From NCBI GenBank assembly GCA_004356105.1, contig SMYC01000064.1:1-35598 (forward strand): DNA of 35,598 bases, given 5' to 3'. This document shows, piece by piece, positions 30,726-35,598 of this stretch; positions within the stretch are counted from its first letter, which is position 1, and each line of letters begins with the position of its first letter. This DNA comes from Acidobacteriota bacterium. Lineage in GTDB: Bacteria > Acidobacteriota > Vicinamibacteria > Marinacidobacterales > SMYC01. The notes beneath the pieces were generated by a model that did not search any database, had not been told where the DNA came from, and saw only the letters and a list, made by a program, of their open reading frames with translations. The position numbers and the translations under genes were made by a program.

Positions 30726-32774
30726 TCAATTCGTCCAAATCACTTCCAGGAGATTCGTGTAGTCGTCGGTCCAGAGCGAGCTTTTCAAAGGCCCTGCCGG
30801 CCACGGGTCCACGTGGCGGGCGATAGTTCTCAGAAACGCATCGTTCTTCGTGACGAGCACCCATTTGTTGCGTGTCTCTCCGGGACGAATGTTCCGCTGG
30901 TGTTGGACGAGCACCGCTTCGGCGCCGAGGGCCTCCGCCTGTCGCCGCACGATTCCGCCCAGCTCCATAAAGACGTTCGAGCTGTTCACGACGATGACGC
31001 CCCCGTCGCGCAAATGGTGCCAGTAGAGCTCGAACGCCTCGCGCGTCAGAAGATGTGTGGGGATCCCGCCGCCGCTGAAAGCATCCACGACAAGAACGTC
31101 GAACTCTTGCGAGCCGTCTCGCGCCAGCTCGCGCTCGAGTGAGATCCGTGCGTCTCCGAGGACGATGGACGTCTCGCTCGCCGCGTCGGCGAGATAGAAG
31201 AAGTGCTCCTTGGCGATATCGACAACGTCCGGGTCGATCTCGTAATAGCGCACCTCTTCACCTTTCCGGGCGTGGGCTACGATGGTTCCTGTGCCGAGCC
31301 CGATGACGCCGACCTTCAGCCCGTGGCGGCCTGCCTGGCGCACCACAAAACGCTGCACGCGAATCGCCTCCCCTAACCCTCCGGCCAACCCGTAATAGCC
31401 CGTGGGCTCACGGCGGCGGGAAGCGTGCATGAACTGCTCTCCGTGCGCGATGCGTCCGTGATACAGACCTCGCAAATGATCGCGTCCACCCACGCCGACA
31501 TCGTAGACGCGTAGAACACCGTAAAAGCTCCGCCTGGTGTGGACGACGCCCGCAAGTTCGTCACGAATGTGGCCGCCCAGGACGACGAGCCCCCCGACGA
31601 GTCCAGCAGCCCATAGGGCGTCCAAAGAGCGGACGGCCCGGCGTGATCGATACACGCACCATCCGAGCAAAACCCAGGTAAGAACGAGCGAGAGATGAAA
31701 CTCCCAGTAGCCCTTGAACCAGTAACGCGCCGCGAAGTTGACGAAGACGCCTCCGAGCGCACCTCCTATCGCGACGAGCACATAGAACGACGTGAGCTCA
31801 CGGGCAGGGGGCCGGGTGCGGACGAGCTCGCCATGGCAGACCATGCAGCCGGCGAATATTGCGGCTACATAGAGGGCGACTTGCGTCACGAGGTGGGGAT
31901 CTACGCCACGGAAGTCGAGCGGAAGCAAGTAGAGCACGCCGGCGAACGAGGCCACCACGGCGACGCTCCAGAAACCGCGGTGGTACCAACGCGGATTGCC
32001 AAAGGCCACGATGAAAGACAGCAAATAGACGCTCAGTGGCAGGATCCATAAAAGCGGCACCACCGCGACGTCGCGACAGATTTGATTCGTCCCCGCGAGC
32101 AGCAAGAGCGACCCAGCAAATGGAAGGAGCACCCAAAGATATCTTGGTTGCGGATCGACGGCGGGCTCGCTCGACGGCGCCGCCGTGTCGTCAGGCGCGC
32201 GCGTGAGCGCCCACGCGCAACCGCCGCTCACAAAGGCATAGAGCGCGAAGAGCGCGGACCAGATTTTCGTTTGCGTATCGAGCGTGAAAAAAGGCTCCAG
32301 CAGGAACGGATAGAGCCAGAGCCCGAGCAAGGAGCCCAGGTTCGAGAGCGCGTATAAACGATAAGGCGAGCGCTCCGGATGGATCGCCACGAACCATCGC
32401 TGCAGCAAAGGGGCGGAGGCTGCAAGTGCGAGGTAAGGGATACCGACGGAGACTGCCAGTAGCGCTGTGATTCCAAAAAGTGGATCGCCCCCACCGGCCG
32501 GCTTCCAAGTCGCGTTGGGTGTGATCGGGAGACACGCGAGTGCCACGAGAAGTACCGCTGCGTGGACGAAGACTTGCCGCTTCCGCTCGAGCCGCTCCGT
32601 CACGAAATGTGCATAGGCATAGCCGAGCACGAGCACGACCTGGAAGAACAAGAGACAGGTGCTCCAGACCGCTGGGCTTCCGCCGAACCAGGGCAAGATA
32701 TAGCGCGCTATGAGCGGCTGAACTTGAAACAGTAGGAACGCGCCTAGAAAGACAGCTGAGGTATACGCAATCAC
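30726..32774 (-). CDS. Fused MFS-like membrane protein with spermidine-synthase-like domain
   Basis: A 682-aa protein. About eleven membrane helices occupy residues 1-410 and begin with the family start AVFLGAFLLFQVQPLIARYI then LPWFGGSPAVW. A class I methyltransferase/spermidine-synthase-like domain follows: VGVIGLGTGTIVAHARKGEE (glycine loop, about 488-507), YYEIDPDVVDIA, LGDARISLE, VVDAFSGGGIPTHLLT. Many Acidobacteriota encode this fusion; its reaction is not established, and a role in aminopropyl transfer is only inferred. The start is GTG at 32774 with a weak ribosome site. No polyamine gene lies nearby. Confidence 0.9.
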   Translation of the reverse strand: MIAYTSAVFLGAFLLFQVQPLIARYILPWFGGSPAVWSTCLLFFQVVLVLGYAYAHFVTERLERKRQVFVHAAVLLVALACLPITPNATWKPAGGGDPLFGITALLAVSVGIPYLALAASAPLLQRWFVAIHPERSPYRLYALSNLGSLLGLWLYPFLLEPFFTLDTQTKIWSALFALYAFVSGGCAWALTRAPDDTAAPSSEPAVDPQPRYLWVLLPFAGSLLLLAGTNQICRDVAVVPLLWILPLSVYLLSFIVAFGNPRWYHRGFWSVAVVASFAGVLYLLPLDFRGVDPHLVTQVALYVAAIFAGCMVCHGELVRTRPPARELTSFYVLVAIGGALGGVFVNFAARYWFKGYWEFHLSLVLTWVLLGWCVYRSRRAVRSLDALWAAGLVGGLVVLGGHIRDELAGVVHTRRSFYGVLRVYDVGVGGRDHLRGLYHGRIAHGEQFMHASRRREPTGYYGLAGGLGEAIRVQRFVVRQAGRHGLKVGVIGLGTGTIVAHARKGEEVRYYEIDPDVVDIAKEHFFYLADAASETSIVLGDARISLERELARDGSQEFDVLVVDAFSGGGIPTHLLTREAFELYWHHLRDGGVIVVNSSNVFMELGGIVRRQAEALGAEAVLVQHQRNIRPGETRNKWVLVTKNDAFLRTIARHVDPWPAGPLKSSLWTDDYTNLLEVIWTN

Positions 32775-32889
32775 GGTGATTCTGGCCCCGAGGATTACGA
32801 GGCTTCGATGGGTTATCGGATATTTCTACTGTAAAGCATCAAGCATTATTGAATCAATGCGATAATGTAAGGACTCCTGAAGGGTTGCT

Positions 32890-33495
32890 TTGAGCGAAGA
32901 GAACCAGATTCCGATTCGCGTAGGGCATCGCGTCGAAGACAAATGTCGCCCTTGCCGCTCCATCCGCGCGCACACGGTCATGGTCGTCGGAGGCGACGGC
33001 CAGCCGCTTCGCGTGATGTGCGATACCTGCGGAAGCCAGCATAACTACCGCGGCGCACGGCAAAGCGAGCCGCGACCTCGCCCGATGAAAACACCGGCGA
33101 CGCCCACGATCGAAAGGACGAAGGAAGTCTCGATGAGCACATTCGAAACACCGTCGGATTTAGAGCAGGTCCTGCGCCAAGTGATACGCGAAGAGCTCGG
33201 CCTGACGCCCGTCACGATCGCCGATAAGTGGCGCGGGGGAACGCTCGTATTGCAGCCAGGGAAGGAGGGGGTTCAGGAAAAGACGATTCCCCTCGAAATC
33301 TTCTTCAACAAGATCGTGATGGTACGGAACAAGCTAAGAGTCCTCGAGCAAAACGTCAATAGCTCCGAGATTCCGGCGGATGTTAAAATCAAGCTCCAAA
33401 GTTATATCACCGGATGCTACGGATCGCTCACGAGCTTCAACGTGCTCTTCGCCGATAAAGAAGACCAGTTCAAGGGGGCCGGCACGGCAGACTAG
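32890..33495 (+). CDS. Zinc-ribbon protein with a conserved alpha-helical C-terminal domain
   Basis: A 201-aa cytoplasmic protein. Residues 10-55 form a zinc ribbon with C19-x2-C22 and C44-x2-C47. A Pro-rich linker follows, then from residue 82 a domain with REELGLTPVTIADKWRGGTL, EIFFNKIVMVRNKLRVLEQN and CYGSLTSFNVLFADKEDQF, a pattern I associate with uncharacterised Acidobacteriota and Myxococcota proteins. The start is TTG at 32890 with AAGGG upstream. A second ATG at 33133 has its own GGAAG 5-6 nt upstream and would give the C-terminal domain alone (120 aa), so two products from one gene are possible. It converges with the ADP-ribosylglycohydrolase gene, 5 bp apart. Function unknown. Confidence 0.8.
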   Translation: MSEENQIPIRVGHRVEDKCRPCRSIRAHTVMVVGGDGQPLRVMCDTCGSQHNYRGARQSEPRPRPMKTPATPTIERTKEVSMSTFETPSDLEQVLRQVIREELGLTPVTIADKWRGGTLVLQPGKEGVQEKTIPLEIFFNKIVMVRNKLRVLEQNVNSSEIPADVKIKLQSYITGCYGSLTSFNVLFADKEDQFKGAGTAD

Positions 33496-33500
33496 GAAAA

Positions 33501-34535
33501 TCAAGGAACCAGTCGACGAAAACCGTGGGCGAGCACGACCGGGTACATCGCCAAGTTGCGCAGCAGCGCATAGGTCGACGAGTAGCTCGGCGGCGGTGTC
33601 CCCGTTGCGAGAGCTTTCGCGAGCGCTCGCAAGTGCGTCGGCCCGAACGGCCCGTCTTGGATGCGGTCGATGAGCTCCGATGGCAGCGATGCCTCGCCGT
33701 GGAGCGCGCCGAGCCAACTACCCAGGATGGCGGCGTGCGTGTCGGTATCTCCACCCGCCGAGATGAGCTCGGTGAGCGCCCCGACGGGCTCGGACCCAAA
33801 CCGCACGAACGCGTAGGTGGCCATGGGGACCGAGTGGACGACGAATCCTGAAGTGCCTAGCGCCTCGCCGGCCTCCCGCGCGCTGGCCCCGTCGCGCGCC
33901 TTCGCGAGCCCGGACGCGATGGCCTCGGCAAGGCTCTGCTCGCGCACGACCGAGAGCGCGCGTTCGACGAGCGCGCCACGATCCTCGTCTGATGGCGCGC
34001 CGACAGAGAGCGCCGTCAACTCTGCGACGAAAAGCGCGCCGTCGACGGCCCGCGCGTCGCGATGGGTGACTTCCGCGAGCGCTCGGCCATAGGCTTGACG
34101 CTCCGCGGCATCGTCGGCAAAAACCGCGCCCACCACGCCCGCGCGCATCGCCGCGCCGTTACCCGCAGACATCACTCCCGAGCGCCGGAGACCGAGCCCG
34201 ATCTTGAAGCAGGCGCGAATCGTACCGAGTCCGATCCCCCAAGGGAGCCGCAAGAACCAGCCGAGCATCGCGCGGCGAAAGGCCCGGCGGCAGGACTCCA
34301 AGTCCTCGCTTCGGGCGAGGCTCTGTGCGACGAGCGCCGATTGCTCCGTGTCGTCGGAGACGAAGCCGGTGCGTCCCAGAATATGGAAATCGTCGATACG
34401 TCCGAAGCGGCGAGCGATGGCGTCAGCGCCCATGCCTTCGCAGGCGAGCCCCAGAGCGTCCCCGAGCGCTATTCCCAAGAGCGTCCCAGCGATCGCGGAT
34501 TCGCGGTCTTTGTGCATAATGGCGAGTTGCTTCAT
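33501..34535 (-). CDS. ADP-ribosylglycohydrolase family protein
   Basis: A 344-aa protein of the DraG/ARH family, which removes ADP-ribose from proteins or small molecules with two metal ions. Motifs are GIALGDALGL near the start, the metal site VSDDTEQS (D61, D62, T63), AGNGAAMRAG and the second metal site AGGDTDTHAAI (about 260-268). All metal ligands are present, so activity is likely. No ADP-ribosyltransferase is in the window. The ATG at 34535 has no clear ribosome site; the ATG at 34517 is an alternative. It is divergent from the DUF4159 gene with only 26 bp between starts. Confidence 0.9.
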   Translation of the reverse strand: MKQLAIMHKDRESAIAGTLLGIALGDALGLACEGMGADAIARRFGRIDDFHILGRTGFVSDDTEQSALVAQSLARSEDLESCRRAFRRAMLGWFLRLPWGIGLGTIRACFKIGLGLRRSGVMSAGNGAAMRAGVVGAVFADDAAERQAYGRALAEVTHRDARAVDGALFVAELTALSVGAPSDEDRGALVERALSVVREQSLAEAIASGLAKARDGASAREAGEALGTSGFVVHSVPMATYAFVRFGSEPVGALTELISAGGDTDTHAAILGSWLGALHGEASLPSELIDRIQDGPFGPTHLRALAKALATGTPPPSYSSTYALLRNLAMYPVVLAHGFRRLVP

Positions 34536-34561
34536 TCTAGCAAGGGTAATACCATCACCGC

Positions 34562-35452
34562 GTGGTGAAGCGAGCGCGCCGACAACGCTTGGTGGCGGCC
34601 CTCACTATGGGCCTGGTCATCTTCGTGGTCTCGCTCGGCTTCTCGCAGCAATTGCAACAATTGCAGCAACGGCGGCAATGGCAGCAAAACCGCGGCTGGC
34701 GCGGGTGGTGGAATCGCGTCCCGCCCAAGTTCCCAACGGAAGAAGACCTGCGGGAGCGCGCCTTTTCCTTTTGTCGCGTTCTTTACGAGAGCGTGCGCGA
34801 CGAGCCTCTCGGCCACGGTTGGAATACGGACTACCCCGACTCCGACACCAATTTCATGGTCCGTTTCTCCGAGCTGACATCGGCGCACATCAATCGAGAC
34901 GCCGAGGGGAGGCCCAACCACATCGTGGTAACGCTCGACGACGACGCGATTTTCAACTACCCGTTCATCTTCATGTCCGATGTCGGTACCGCCGGGTTCA
35001 CGCCGTCCCAAGCCGAGCGCCTGAGACAATATCTGTTGCGCGGCGGCACGCTCTACGTGGACGACTTCTGGGGAATCCGCGCCTTCGAACATTGGAAGCA
35101 CGAGATGGCCCAAATATTGCCGCCCGACAGGTATCCGATCGTCGACGTGCCGCTGGACCACACGATCTTCCGGACGTTCTTCACCATCAAGGAAGTACCG
35201 CAAATTCCGTCCATTCAATTTTGGAGGCGGTCCGGCGGAACGAGCACCTCCGAGCGCGGCCTCGAGACCAACGAGCCTCACTTTCGCGGCATCTTCGATG
35301 AAAAAGACCGATTGATGGTGATCATGACGCACAATACCGACATCGCCGACGGTTGGGAGCGCGAGGCGGAAGACGACGAGTTCTTCTACCGTTTTTCCAT
35401 CCGCGCCTATCCACTCGGCGTGAACATCGTGATCTATGCGATGACGCATTGA
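34562..35452 (+). CDS. DUF4159 domain-containing exported protein
   Basis: A 296-aa protein with a basic N-terminus and one hydrophobic segment (about 11-28), then a Gln/Arg/Trp-rich stretch (SQQLQQLQQRRQWQQNRGWR). The DUF4159 domain has a class I glutamine-amidotransferase-like fold: FSFCRVLYESVRDEPLGHGW, DYPDSDTNFMVRFSELT, FIFMSDVGTAGFTPSQAERL, YLLRGGTLYVDDFWGIRAFE, IPSIQFWRRSGG and MTHNTDIADGWEREAED. In Acidobacteriota this gene is usually close to MoxR-ATPase, DUF58 and VWA genes, which could lie beyond the window. Start chosen as GTG at 34562; the ATG at 34607 would shorten the signal. Confidence 0.88.
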   Translation: MVKRARRQRLVAALTMGLVIFVVSLGFSQQLQQLQQRRQWQQNRGWRGWWNRVPPKFPTEEDLRERAFSFCRVLYESVRDEPLGHGWNTDYPDSDTNFMVRFSELTSAHINRDAEGRPNHIVVTLDDDAIFNYPFIFMSDVGTAGFTPSQAERLRQYLLRGGTLYVDDFWGIRAFEHWKHEMAQILPPDRYPIVDVPLDHTIFRTFFTIKEVPQIPSIQFWRRSGGTSTSERGLETNEPHFRGIFDEKDRLMVIMTHNTDIADGWEREAEDDEFFYRFSIRAYPLGVNIVIYAMTH

Positions 35453-35518
35453 GGGCCCTAAGGGGGCGCAGAACAATAAGCTGGACACTTCCTCCGCCGT
35501 CGGGTAGGTTACTATGCC

Positions 35519-35598
35519 ATGGTCTCGGCTACAGAAGGAGTTGGTTGGCGGCTTGCGTCGGAAGAACGACGCTGGGTGAAGGTTCTTTCGACGCTGAA
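35519..35598 (+). CDS. Open frame running off the window edge
   Basis: From ATG at 35519 the frame stays open to the end (MVSATEGVGWRLASEERRWV then KVLSTL). GGTAGG lies about 10 nt upstream. An overlapping ATG at 35514 gives a frame that stops after about 21 codons. Too short to name; the location downstream of DUF4159 would fit a MoxR-type operon, but nothing in these residues shows it. Confidence 0.3.
   Translation, partial: MVSATEGVGWRLASEERRWVKVLSTL

Noticed and set aside
1..35598. CRISPR arrays, tRNA or rRNA genes, intact insertion sequences, prophage
   Set aside because: No regularly spaced repeats, cloverleaf sequences, transposase or phage structural genes were seen on either strand.

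Overview
The window looks like a GC-rich bacterial chromosome segment, most likely from an Acidobacteriota member and probably a metagenome assembly. The evidence is three PadR + ADOP (acidobacterial duplicated orphan permease) modules, a Ser/Thr kinase fused to a TolB/PD40 propeller, lipoprotein sulfatases, a secreted RraA-like protein, a DUF4159 protein and a fused MFS/spermidine-synthase-like protein. No rRNA, tRNA, CRISPR array, intact transposase or phage module was seen.

Layout. 1-4111: C-terminal part of an NhaC-like Na+/H+ antiporter, a secreted RraA-like protein and an exported propeller + CehA/McbA-type metallohydrolase. 4234-8001: wreck of an alkaline-phosphatase-family gene, an inverted HNH fragment, an intact kinase-propeller receptor, a kinase 3' remnant and a headless PIN gene. 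8131-11172: sulfatase lipoprotein, divergent cyclase-family hydrolase and a MazF-type toxin-antitoxin pair with a palindromic operator. 11309-13803: two kinase-propeller wrecks flanking a small HD hydrolase, then a secreted cupin. 14161-17040: HNH nuclease, gutted NYN gene, small membrane protein and small secreted protein. 17189-18751: second sulfatase. 18764-29094: three PadR/ADOP modules, an NTF2-like protein and a broken HNH copy. 29122-30614: gutted kinase and VapBC. 30726-35598: MFS/spermidine synthase, zinc-ribbon protein, ADP-ribosylglycohydrolase, DUF4159 protein and the start of an open frame.

The most striking feature is the density of gene wrecks sharing one architecture: the 5' end and the 3' end are kept and the middle is gone. 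This occurs in an alkaline-phosphatase-family gene, two kinase-propeller genes and a NYN-domain gene. Two further kinase remnants and two fragments of the HNH family also occur. The kinase-propeller family therefore appears at five loci, of which one is intact, and the HNH family at three, of which one is intact.

Regulation that can be read directly: two of the PadR promoters (21737 and 26000) carry a 13-bp palindrome in a 17-bp -35/-10 spacer, with the -10 box only 6-9 nt before the start codon, which suggests leaderless mRNAs. VapBC has a perfect 15-bp inverted repeat over its promoter, and the MazF-type pair has an 18-bp palindrome. Several genes (antiporter, two ADOP permeases) carry single disruptions that could be recent mutations or assembly errors.
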